A DNA stretch of 64,000 nucleotides from Xylanibacter muris (GTDB taxonomy: Bacteria > Bacteroidota > Bacteroidia > Bacteroidales > Bacteroidaceae). Made by a program: the position numbers and the translations under genes. The notes under the pieces were generated by a model. The model ran no database searches and was not told the DNA's origin. It was given only the letters and a program-made list of their open reading frames with translations. Below are positions 27,652 to 35,067 of this stretch, one piece after another (the first letter of the stretch is position 1; each line of letters starts with the position of its first letter). The stretch is from NCBI RefSeq assembly GCF_013166605.1, contig NZ_JABKKF010000008.1, forward strand, positions 1-64,000, in the 5' to 3' direction.

Positions 27652-28128
27652 TTAGAATCTGAAATGAGCAAATGCACGATTGGCCTCCGCCATACGATGC
27701 ATGTCTTCCTTACGCTTATAAGCACCTCCCTGATTATTGAAAGCATCCATAATCTCTGCAGCAAGCTTATCAGACATAGTCTTTCCGCTACGTTTACGGG
27801 CGAATGCGATCATATTCTTCATAGAAATACTTTCCTTACGGTCAGGACGGATTTCTGTCGGCACCTGGAATGTGGCGCCACCGATACGGCGGCTCTTCAC
27901 CTCAACCAAAGGAGTAATGTTATCAAGAGCTGTCTTCCATATCTCAAGAGACGATTTCTCTTCATTACTCATTTTTGCCTTAACAACATCAAGAGCCTTG
28001 TAGAAAATTTCATAAGAAATATTCTTCTTACCATCATACATAAGATGATTTACGAACTTTGAGACCTTCTGGTCGCCAAACACGGGATCAGGAAGAACCA
28101 CGCGCTTCTTTGGTTTTGCTTTTCTCAT
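27652..28128 (-). CDS. rpsG: 30S ribosomal protein S7
   Basis: 158 residues: [20 protein letters not shown] at the start, [21 protein letters not shown] and [24 protein letters not shown] with the S7 signature, ending [14 protein letters not shown]7 nucleates the 16S 3' domain and lines the E site. It lies 23 bases before fusA. Confidence 0.98.
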   Translation of the reverse strand: MRKAKPKKRVVLPDPVFGDQKVSKFVNHLMYDGKKNISYEIFYKALDVVKAKMSNEEKSSLEIWKTALDNITPLVEVKSRRIGGATFQVPTEIRPDRKESISMKNMIAFARKRSGKTMSDKLAAEIMDAFNNQGGAYKRKEDMHRMAEANRAFAHFRF

Positions 28129-28280
28129 TTTGTTTTTAATGATTTTATTCTGCTTGGGGTTGTTTCTTCTGTCTTCAACACCCTCTCTCGGGGTTTACTC
28201 AACCTTAATTAACAATTCTCCAGCAAAACTTTATTCTTAGTTAAATATAAAAATCCTAAATTTTAACCCTCTCCGGTTAT

Positions 28281-28661
28281 TTATTTCTTAGCCTTAGGAC
28301 GTTTTGCTCCGTATTTTGAACGGCGCTGTGTGCGGTTTGCGACACCGGCAGTATCAAGCGTACCGCGTACAATGTGATAGCGTACACCGGGAAGGTCCTT
28401 AACACGACCGCCACGAACCAAAACTATTGAGTGTTCCTGCAAGTTGTGTCCCTCTCCCGGAATGTAGGAGTTTACTTCTTTCTGGTTTGTCAAACGGACA
28501 CGGGCAACCTTACGCATTGCCGAATTAGGTTTCTTAGGAGTTGTAGTGTATACACGAACACATACACCACGACGCTGAGGACATGAATCCAAAGCCGGAG
28601 ACTTGCTCTTATCCACAAGCACCTTTCTACCTTTTCTTACCAATTGTTGAATTGTAGGCAT
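28281..28661 (-). CDS. rpsL: 30S ribosomal protein S12
   Basis: 126 residues: [44 protein letters not shown] with the lysine of the PKKPNSA loop that confers streptomycin resistance when altered (wild-type K here), and [17 protein letters not shown]12 monitors decoding. It is the first gene of the supercluster, behind its own promoter. The 152-base gap to rpsG holds no gene. Confidence 0.98.
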   Translation of the reverse strand: MPTIQQLVRKGRKVLVDKSKSPALDSCPQRRGVCVRVYTTTPKKPNSAMRKVARVRLTNQKEVNSYIPGEGHNLQEHSIVLVRGGRVKDLPGVRYHIVRGTLDTAGVANRTQRRSKYGAKRPKAKK

Positions 28662-28747
28662 TGTTTTGTTTATTTTTAATTATTATATATTTTGTATATT
28701 TTCAGCATTAAATGACATATAGGCGCAAAGCACCCATATTTGGCGTG

Positions 28748-28779
28748 CAAAGGTACAAAAAATCCGCGAAATGACACAA
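28748..28779 (-). promoter_or_regulatory. Promoter of the rpsL-rplQ supercluster
   Basis: Minus strand: TTG at 28777-28779, 21-base spacer, TACCTTTG at 28748-28755, then GCACGCC. Transcription should start near 28741, giving a leader of about 80 bases before rpsL. Confidence 0.75.
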
Positions 28780-29214
28780 CACATTTTATATAGAACCGCG
28801 CACAAGCACTATGTTTTAACACAATAAAGTCTTTTTTAACACAACACATTCTAAGATAACATAATAATTCCATACCAAACAAGAGATTTTTTGTGGTATA
28901 CAACAACGCATAGCGGCCTGCAACGGGAAAAGACATCCGGCATTTGCCGTAGCGGATTCCTCCAGCCCGGCTATACATATCCATCAAACCAAACGGCAAC
29001 GAAAGCCTGCCACGCGCAATGCAATGCCTATAATTAAGAGCACACGAAGTCCGAAAAGTATTCCCCTAAGGCATAAGCCCGTCAATATGTAATAAAAATT
29101 CATAAAACGATTTTATTCTTTCCCATAAATTTTCCAAGACTTGCAACTCACTGATAAACAAGGTGTTAGCCACCAATAAAAATATACCAAAAACGGATGG
29201 CCTGTTCATGCCTG

Positions 29215-29280
29215 ATGAATAGGCCATTCACGGGCAATGAACATGCCATTCATTGAGCATGAACATGCCACTCATCGGAA
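29215..29280. repeat. Tandem array of three 22-nt units with dyad symmetry
   Basis: Units at 29215-29236, 29237-29258 and 29259-29280. The second and third share ATGAACATGCCAYTCAT; the first is ATGAATAGGCCATTCA plus six bases. Each unit is an imperfect palindrome around GCC/GGC. A partial unit in reverse orientation (ATGGCCTGTTCATGCC) precedes the array at about 29197-29212. Confidence 0.65.
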
Positions 29281-29374
29281 GAGAATTTTACATCCACAAA
29301 AAAATGTAAATAGATTTCAAAATTTCACATAAACCGTAGGTTTTTCAATAAATCAACACTTCCACATAAACAAA

Positions 29375-29421
29375 TAAAAAACTTGCCGAAAGCCACGCCA
29401 CACACGTGAGCTTCCGACAAG
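29375..29421 (-). terminator. Terminator of the DUF3467 gene
   Basis: Minus strand: CTTGTCGGAAGCTCAC (29406-29421) pairs with GTGGCTTTCGGCAAG (29382-29396) with two G-U pairs and one bulge, followed by TTTTTTATTTG. Confidence 0.8.
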
Positions 29422-29448
29422 CACTAATCTTTTATTCACAAATTATAT

Positions 29449-29769
29449 CTATGCCTCTCCTTTACCTACATTGAAAGGAGCGATAGTACGCGGTTCCTGA
29501 TTAGGAATTCTTATCTGCCCGAATTCTTTCTCATACCGCACTATATTCTCCTGAAGGGCCATGAGCAGACGCTTCGCATGTTCCGGAGCCAATATAACAC
29601 GGCTCCTTACCTGTGCTTTGGGCACTCCCGGAAGGACGCGCGCGAAATCAAGCACGAAATCGCTGCTCGAATGTGTTATGATGGCAAAGTTCGCATATTC
29701 ACCTTGTGCCCTGTCCTGCGGCAGTTCTATCTGGAACTGCCCCTGCTGATTGTTCTCGTTTTCGTTCAT
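29449..29769 (-). CDS. DUF3467 family protein
   Basis: 106 residues, cytosolic. The DUF3467 pattern is complete: GEYANFAIITHSSSDFVLDFARVLPG, then AQVRSRVILAPEHAKRLLMAL and IVRYEKEFGQIR. The biochemical function is unknown. In Bacteroidota the gene usually lies directly between rpoC and rpsL, so a link to transcription or ribosome production is often presumed. Here it keeps its place beside rpsL but is separated from rpoC by about 5 kb of accessory genes. It has its own promoter and terminator. Confidence 0.93.
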   Translation of the reverse strand: MNENENNQQGQFQIELPQDRAQGEYANFAIITHSSSDFVLDFARVLPGVPKAQVRSRVILAPEHAKRLLMALQENIVRYEKEFGQIRIPNQEPRTIAPFNVGKGEA

Positions 29770-29875
29770 AATCTGTTTATTAAAATAGGTTCTTTTAAAA
29801 AAGCTGCAATGACAATATCAAACAGTTGGCAATAACAGTATAATATGTACATGCAGTGTAAATGTTTTCAATATG

Positions 29876-29883
29876 CAAAATTA
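29876..29883 (-). promoter_or_regulatory. Promoter element (TAATTTTG) of the DUF3467 gene
   Basis: Minus-strand TAATTTTG, about 107 bases before the DUF3467 ATG. Confidence 0.6.
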
Positions 29884-29980
29884 CGTAATAAATCTGACTG
29901 TACAAAACAAAGAAAAGATATTTTCGGTTATCTTTCCAATATGAACCGCACATCAGACACGATGGATTTATAGTATCCGC

Positions 29981-31369
29981 CTACCGGAATGTAAGTGTTG
30001 TCACGGCACGCAGCACAGTCTTGGCGTCCACGGTGACATCCCTGTTCTGCACACTACCGGAACGCGAGGATATAACTCCTTCTGCATTTCTATAAAAGAA
30101 GAAATTGGCATATATAAACCTATCATAACCGGAACTGCCGGATATAACATTGTTATAATCAGAATAACAGGAGAACAAAAGCAACAACTCATCCGTATCC
30201 GGCAGTCGCCATCCTTTTATTCCGTCAGTAGCGATACCGGACAATGCTGTCGCCACAGCTTTCTCGACAACAGTTTCCGCATCTCCTTTTTGGACGATAC
30301 CGGTTATGTTTTTAGGTGAAAGAAGTGTCACCGAAACGGATTTGTCCGCATTGCTGACAGACTTCAAGACGTAACATCCCTTATATAGTGTTCCGACAGC
30401 CGGAACGTCACCTTCCACATCTTCTCCTCCGGTATTGTCTCCAGGGTCAACAGTTCCCGGTGTGCTGCCGTTTTCATCAAAGCTGAAGTTTATATCCTTC
30501 TCCCCTGCCCATGCCGTGCCCTCCAGCACTCCATTAAGAGTAACTCCGACTTTTGATGTATAAGTTCCGGTTATACGCAGTTTATAATTAGGTTCAAACT
30601 TCTCGCTGCTTGTATAAGAGTAGCTCTTTGTTCCAGCGCTGTTCGTGAGATTCACCGTGATGGTGACGGGCCCGGCCGAAGCCATAAGATAAACTGTTTT
30701 GGAACTTGCGTATGTCCTTTCCTCACCTTTTGTAAGCTCTAATGTGTATGAACCCGCACCATCCGCATAATCTCCGTCAATGCATACATTCTTATATAAC
30801 GGCGCTATGCTGACTGAAACAGTCTTGATATTTGTCGGGACCTTTGTAATCTTAACATTCTGAAGCTCAAAAACCTTACGCTGTAAGGCCAATGTGAGAG
30901 TGTGGGTTCCGCCATCGACAAGTGATATGCTGTTTTTTGCCGTCATAATATCAGAATGCTGCTTTCCATCAGCAAGAGAAACCACGGACGTGAGTGCCGC
31001 TTCTGTCTGTGACGGCAATGAATATGTATCACCATTCGCTCCCGCAACGGCACATACAGTATAGTCGCCCTCCAACAACTCCATTGTCAGAGATGTCTCT
31101 CCTGCAGAGATTACATTCATGGCCACGCATCTTTCATTAGCGTCAAAAACGTATATATTCACAGGATAGCTCACTTTACTGTCAGACGTTTCTTCAGTAG
31201 AGGTACGTGTGCGGACAACAAGTTTTGCCACCCCGTTTCCTGAAGAAGGCCCTACAGAGGTCCCTGGCTGGTTCACGGTTTCATCATCATACATCACATC
31301 CTTACTACATGACAGGACAGAAAAAGCTGCAAGCAGGACAACTAAAACTTTTAATTGGAATTTTAACAT
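29981..31369 (-). CDS. Fimbrillin/FimB-Mfa2-like lipoprotein
   Basis: 462 residues from ATG 31369 (MLKFQLKVLVVLLAAFSVLSC, lipobox cysteine at about 21); the frame runs 34 codons further up without a signal-like start. After SKDVMYDDE comes a fimbrial-type N-terminal beta domain: SYPVNIYVFDANERCVAMNVI, then the LLEGDYTVCAVAGANG pattern common to FimB/Mfa2 and fimbrillin subunits. A Gly/Asp-rich linker near residue 315 leads to a C-terminal domain with GIKGWRLPDTDELLLLFSCY, a WRLPt-E-ELxxL motif seen in FISUMP and DUF1566-type domains. It is probably a surface-exposed lipoprotein, maybe an anchor or tip subunit of a pilus; no other pilus gene is nearby. Confidence 0.7.
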   Translation of the reverse strand: MLKFQLKVLVVLLAAFSVLSCSKDVMYDDETVNQPGTSVGPSSGNGVAKLVVRTRTSTEETSDSKVSYPVNIYVFDANERCVAMNVISAGETSLTMELLEGDYTVCAVAGANGDTYSLPSQTEAALTSVVSLADGKQHSDIMTAKNSISLVDGGTHTLTLALQRKVFELQNVKITKVPTNIKTVSVSIAPLYKNVCIDGDYADGAGSYTLELTKGEERTYASSKTVYLMASAGPVTITVNLTNSAGTKSYSYTSSEKFEPNYKLRITGTYTSKVGVTLNGVLEGTAWAGEKDINFSFDENGSTPGTVDPGDNTGGEDVEGDVPAVGTLYKGCYVLKSVSNADKSVSVTLLSPKNITGIVQKGDAETVVEKAVATALSGIATDGIKGWRLPDTDELLLLFSCYSDYNNVISGSSGYDRFIYANFFFYRNAEGVISSRSGSVQNRDVTVDAKTVLRAVTTLTFR

Positions 31370-31441
31370 GACTATTATTATTAAGTTAATACTATATTGA
31401 TCATAACATTGACTAAAAGTAAAGTAGGATGTTATTGGCAA

Positions 31442-31449
31442 CAAATATA
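31442..31449 (-). promoter_or_regulatory. Promoter element (TATATTTG) of the fimbrial-type lipoprotein
   Basis: Minus-strand TATATTTG, about 73 bases upstream of the ATG at 31369. Confidence 0.5.
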
Positions 31450-31618
31450 ATGATTTTACAATAAACTGCAAAATTTTATTGACTTTTATTTATACATTTC
31501 CAATAACATACCACAAAAACCACCGCCATTCCTTATGAATAATAAGCATTTTACATGAATTTCATAAAGAAAAGCATTTTCGTCATACCGTACTTATGAA
31601 ATCTTACAGATTTTTTCC

Positions 31619-31626
31619 TATCTTTG
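31619..31626 (+). promoter_or_regulatory. Promoter element (TATCTTTG) of the GH35 gene
   Basis: TATCTTTG followed by CAAC, 53 bases upstream of the GH35 ATG. Confidence 0.65.
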
Positions 31627-31678
31627 CAACATATATAATTACCTAAACAATAATAAATTAAATACAGCAACAAGTATT

Positions 31679-34009
31679 ATGAATTTATCTGACTCAATCA
31701 AGACATTCACCATGTTGTCAATGCTGTCGCTTTTTCCCTTAAACACGTCTGCGGCAGACAAGACCGGTGACTTTACCGTGGGCGACAAAACATTCCTGTT
31801 GAATGGTGAACCTTTTATCGTAAAAGCAGCGGAACTGCACTATCCGCGCATTCCACGCCCGTATTGGGAGCATCGCATAAAGATGTGCAAGGCTCTCGGC
31901 ATGAATACAATCTGTCTGTATGTCTTCTGGAACATACACGAACAGACAGAAGGCCGGTTTGATTTCACCGGCAACAACGACGTGGCCGCATTCTGCCGAC
32001 TCGCACAGAAAAACGGGATGTATGTGATCGTACGCCCCGGCCCATACGTATGTGCAGAATGGGAAATGGGCGGACTGCCATGGTGGCTGCTGAAGAAAAA
32101 AGACATCAGGCTGCGCGAACAGGACCCCTACTTCATGGAACGGGTCAGAATATTCGAACAGAAAGTAGGAGAGCAGCTCGCACCACTGACGATACAGAAC
32201 GGAGGACCTATCATAATGGTGCAGGTTGAGAACGAATACGGCTCGTATGGCGAAGACAAGGCATACGTAGGGGAGATACGCGACATCGTAAAAGCCTCCG
32301 GATTCGACAAAGTGGCCCTGTTCCAATGCGACTGGGCAAGCAACTTCACAAAGAACGGGCTTGAAGACCTTATATGGACCATGAACTTCGGCACCGGAGC
32401 AAACATCGACGAACAGTTCAAACGCCTTGGAGAGCTGAGGCCCACATCTCCGCAAATGTGCTCAGAATTCTGGAGCGGATGGTTCGACAAATGGGGCGCA
32501 CAACATGAGACACGTCCTGCAAAGGCAATGGTAGATGGTATAGACCAGATGTTGAGCAAAGGCATTTCCTTCTCATTATACATGACACACGGAGGCACAT
32601 CGTTCGGCCACTGGGCCGGAGCCAACTCACCCGGATTTGCACCGGACGTCACATCATACGACTACGACGCTCCCATAAACGAGTACGGGCACGCCACAGA
32701 AAAATACTATGAGCTTAGAAACACACTTGCCAAATACAACGACGGGAAAAAGCTCCCCAGTGTCCCGAAACCGGTGACAGGAATAATAACCATACCCAAA
32801 TTTTCACTTACAGAGTATGCACCGCTCGTATACGGAGCGGACAACACCGTCAGAAGCAGAAATGTCAAGACTTTCGAGGACATGGATATGGGATGGGGAA
32901 CGATGATATATTCCACTGAACTGCCACAGACCAAAGGCGGCAGCATCCTCACACTGAACGAATGCCATGACTACGCCCTGATATATATAAACGGCAAATA
33001 TACCGGAAAAATCAATCGGGTAAGGAAAGAAAGTTCGATAACTCTGCCACGGACAAACAAGGGCGACATTCTGACAATAGTACTGGAAGGCATGGGCCGG
33101 ATAAACTTCGGACGGGCAATAAAAGACTATAAAGGCATAACAGGGAATGTGACAATGGCGTCTGAGGTTGACGGTGATGAAGTGACATGGAACCTTAAAG
33201 ACTGGACGATAAGCACTGTTCCCGACGACTATGCAACTGCGATAAAGGCATTAGGCCAAAAGAACAAAAATAACAGGATCAAGGCAAACTCAGGATACTA
33301 CAGAGGCTTCTTCAACCTGAAAAAGACCGGAGACACATTCCTCAACATGGAGAAATGGGGCAAAGGACAAGCCTATATAAACGGCCATGCCTTAGGACGG
33401 TTCTGGAGCATCGGCCCGCAACAGACCCTGTATATTCCCGGATGCTGGCTTAAAAAAGGCAGGAACGAGCTTGTGGTGCTCGACATCGAAGGACCGGCAG
33501 AGGCCGAATGCCACGCACAGGACAGACCTGAACTGAACAAGCTGAACAAACCGACAGAGAAGAAGAAAAGGAATGCTCCGGACCTGAAGTCGATGAAACC
33601 GGTAGCCAAAGGTTCTTTCAGCAACGGTAACGGATGGCAGAAAGTAAGTTTCCCCACAGCCAAAGGATGTTATCTGGCCATAGAATGCCTAAACGCGCAT
33701 GACGGCGGCAACATAGCGGCCATTGCCGAACTGTACGCCGTGGACAACAAGTCGAAGCGGATGAGCCGCGAGGCGTGGACATCGGCATACACTGACAGTG
33801 ATGACGCAAAAGGAGGCAACCATACGGCAGACAAGGTGTACGACTTACAGGAATCCACATATTGGAGCACTGCTCCGTCGTCAAAATTCCCTCATGTGAT
33901 TGTAATAGACCTCGGAGCGGAATGCGAGCTGACAGGAATAGAATATCTGCCACGCGCAGAACAAGGAGCACCGGCCGGCACCAAGGATTACCGCATATAT
34001 GTATATTAA
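31679..34009 (+). CDS. Beta-galactosidase, glycoside hydrolase family 35
   Basis: 776 residues with a signal peptide (SMLSLFPLNTSAA). The GH35 TIM barrel begins with NGEPFIVKAAELHYPRIP and continues through VIVRPGPYVCAEWEMGGLPWWL. The acid/base Glu is in GGPIIMVQVENEYGSYG (about residues 177-193, the family signature) and the nucleophile Glu is in CSEFWSGWFDKWG (about 261). Beta-sandwich domains follow (GKGQAYINGHALGRFWSIGPQQ). The C-terminus is an F5/8-type-C/CBM32-like domain (HTADKVYDLQESTYW, then HVIVIDLG) that may bind galactosides. It removes terminal beta-linked galactose, probably in the periplasm or at the cell surface. No SusC/SusD pair is next to it. Confidence 0.96.
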   Translation: MNLSDSIKTFTMLSMLSLFPLNTSAADKTGDFTVGDKTFLLNGEPFIVKAAELHYPRIPRPYWEHRIKMCKALGMNTICLYVFWNIHEQTEGRFDFTGNNDVAAFCRLAQKNGMYVIVRPGPYVCAEWEMGGLPWWLLKKKDIRLREQDPYFMERVRIFEQKVGEQLAPLTIQNGGPIIMVQVENEYGSYGEDKAYVGEIRDIVKASGFDKVALFQCDWASNFTKNGLEDLIWTMNFGTGANIDEQFKRLGELRPTSPQMCSEFWSGWFDKWGAQHETRPAKAMVDGIDQMLSKGISFSLYMTHGGTSFGHWAGANSPGFAPDVTSYDYDAPINEYGHATEKYYELRNTLAKYNDGKKLPSVPKPVTGIITIPKFSLTEYAPLVYGADNTVRSRNVKTFEDMDMGWGTMIYSTELPQTKGGSILTLNECHDYALIYINGKYTGKINRVRKESSITLPRTNKGDILTIVLEGMGRINFGRAIKDYKGITGNVTMASEVDGDEVTWNLKDWTISTVPDDYATAIKALGQKNKNNRIKANSGYYRGFFNLKKTGDTFLNMEKWGKGQAYINGHALGRFWSIGPQQTLYIPGCWLKKGRNELVVLDIEGPAEAECHAQDRPELNKLNKPTEKKKRNAPDLKSMKPVAKGSFSNGNGWQKVSFPTAKGCYLAIECLNAHDGGNIAAIAELYAVDNKSKRMSREAWTSAYTDSDDAKGGNHTADKVYDLQESTYWSTAPSSKFPHVIVIDLGAECELTGIEYLPRAEQGAPAGTKDYRIYVY

Positions 34010-34091
34010 TAATGTGAAGGCCTACTGTTTCATGAACATAAACAATATAGCCGGCTTTATCACATAATGCAGCCGAGGTGCTGCACAAGTC

Positions 34092-34985
34092 ATGTTTCAG
34101 GCATCCGGAACCACCGGATGCCTCTTTCTTTCCGGAATCCTGGCAGGATGTCTCAAATACGGAGGCACCGGCCGGCCGGCAGTCTTCGCGGGCGCAATGA
34201 CCGCATTGGCATGCGCCACCATTATAAGCCAATCATACAAGAAAGAAGAGCTTGCCGGAGGCCTTGCCGGCTTCAATGCAATATTAGTCGGATGCGCAGC
34301 CTTTACATTTCTCCACGACGCCACAGCGACATGGGGGTTGCTTATAATATCGGCCATTCTCACACTGCCACTCAAGCTATATCTTGACAGATGCTTCACG
34401 AGATTCGGAATATCATCGCTCACTTTGCCGTTCATCATCGCCACATGGGCGTTACTGTATTTCTCGCAGGCGACAGACACGGCAGCACTATATCATCCTG
34501 GAACATCTGAGGATACATGTGCGGACATTACTTTCTACAGTGCCTTGCAAGGATTAATGAAAGGATTGTCACAGGTGTTTCTCATCGACTCATGGCCGGC
34601 GGGATGTATATTCTTTATGGGCCTGTGGGTGGCGGAACGACGCGCTGCCCTTTGGGCCGTGGCAGGCTCAGCCATAGGCATGGCAACCGCTTTATGCACA
34701 GGATGCCCGTGGGAGGAGATAGCCGGGGGAGTATGGGGATTCTCACCTGCACTGACCTCCATTGCACTTGGTGTCACTTTCCGCACATCCGCAGCATGGC
34801 ATTGGAACATCGCGGTAATTGCAGCAACTGTATTCACCGCATTACTACAACTGTTGTTGTCTCCAGCACTTACCTGTATGGGACTGCCGGTGCTGACACT
34901 GCCTTTCTGTATAGGCACATGGACTGCTACTGGCACACGACATATATGCCGCGCATGTTCACGACACACTTGCAAGAAAGCATAA
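34092..34985 (+). CDS. Urea transporter (UT family), N-terminus disrupted
   Basis: 297 residues from ATG 34092, nearly all membrane-spanning. It shows the internal two-fold repeat of UT channels: LAGFNAILVGCAAFTF and LTLPFIIATWALLYF in the first half, VWGFSPALTSIALG and LTLPFCIGTWTATG in the second. It should pass urea down its gradient. UT proteins normally begin a few residues earlier with a FxxxxLRGxGQVMFQ-like segment. Here the frame upstream does encode that segment (SRGAAQVMFQ), but after a plausible start (ATG 34032, MNINNIAGFIT) a TAA at 34065-34067 interrupts it. Either translation starts at 34092 with a short N-terminus, or the gene carries a nonsense mutation. Conspicuously GC-richer than its neighbours. 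Confidence 0.8.
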   Translation: MFQASGTTGCLFLSGILAGCLKYGGTGRPAVFAGAMTALACATIISQSYKKEELAGGLAGFNAILVGCAAFTFLHDATATWGLLIISAILTLPLKLYLDRCFTRFGISSLTLPFIIATWALLYFSQATDTAALYHPGTSEDTCADITFYSALQGLMKGLSQVFLIDSWPAGCIFFMGLWVAERRAALWAVAGSAIGMATALCTGCPWEEIAGGVWGFSPALTSIALGVTFRTSAAWHWNIAVIAATVFTALLQLLLSPALTCMGLPVLTLPFCIGTWTATGTRHICRACSRHTCKKA

Positions 34986-34997
34986 ACCGCTTAAAAC

Positions 34998-35038
34998 ACA
35001 ATAAGCCGCAGCCTCTATTACCGGCTGCGGCTTATTGT
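34998..35038. terminator. Bidirectional terminator between the urea transporter and rpoC
   Basis: Perfect 16-bp stem ACAATAAGCCGCAGCC (34998-35013) with GGCTGCGGCTTATTGT (35023-35038), 9-base loop. It lies between the convergent ends of the two genes. T-runs are modest on both sides. Confidence 0.8.
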
Positions 35039-35067
35039 CATATATAATCAAAAAGATTGAGATTTCC

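Larger units (their letters stand above)
28662..29448. other. Long intergenic region upstream of rpsL
   Basis: 787 bases without a gene I can support. It contains the rpsL promoter (28748-28779), a 22-nt tandem repeat array (29215-29280) and the terminator of the DUF3467 gene (29375-29421). The 107-codon minus frame at 28676-28999 runs through the promoter and has no family resemblance. Confidence 0.65.
31370..31678. other. Divergent promoter region
   Basis: 309 bases between the fimbrial-type lipoprotein (minus) and the GH35 gene (plus). It contains one promoter element for each gene; the rest is AT-rich without repeats. Confidence 0.6.

Noticed and set aside
28676..28999. Minus-strand open frame of 107 codons upstream of rpsL
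   Set aside because: It runs across the rpsL promoter and leader, has no signal or family resemblance and an odd composition.
34067..34387. Frame starting at ATG 34067 as an alternative N-terminus of the urea transporter
   Set aside because: It is in a different phase and encodes a basic peptide unlike UT proteins; UT residues appear only in the 34092 frame.
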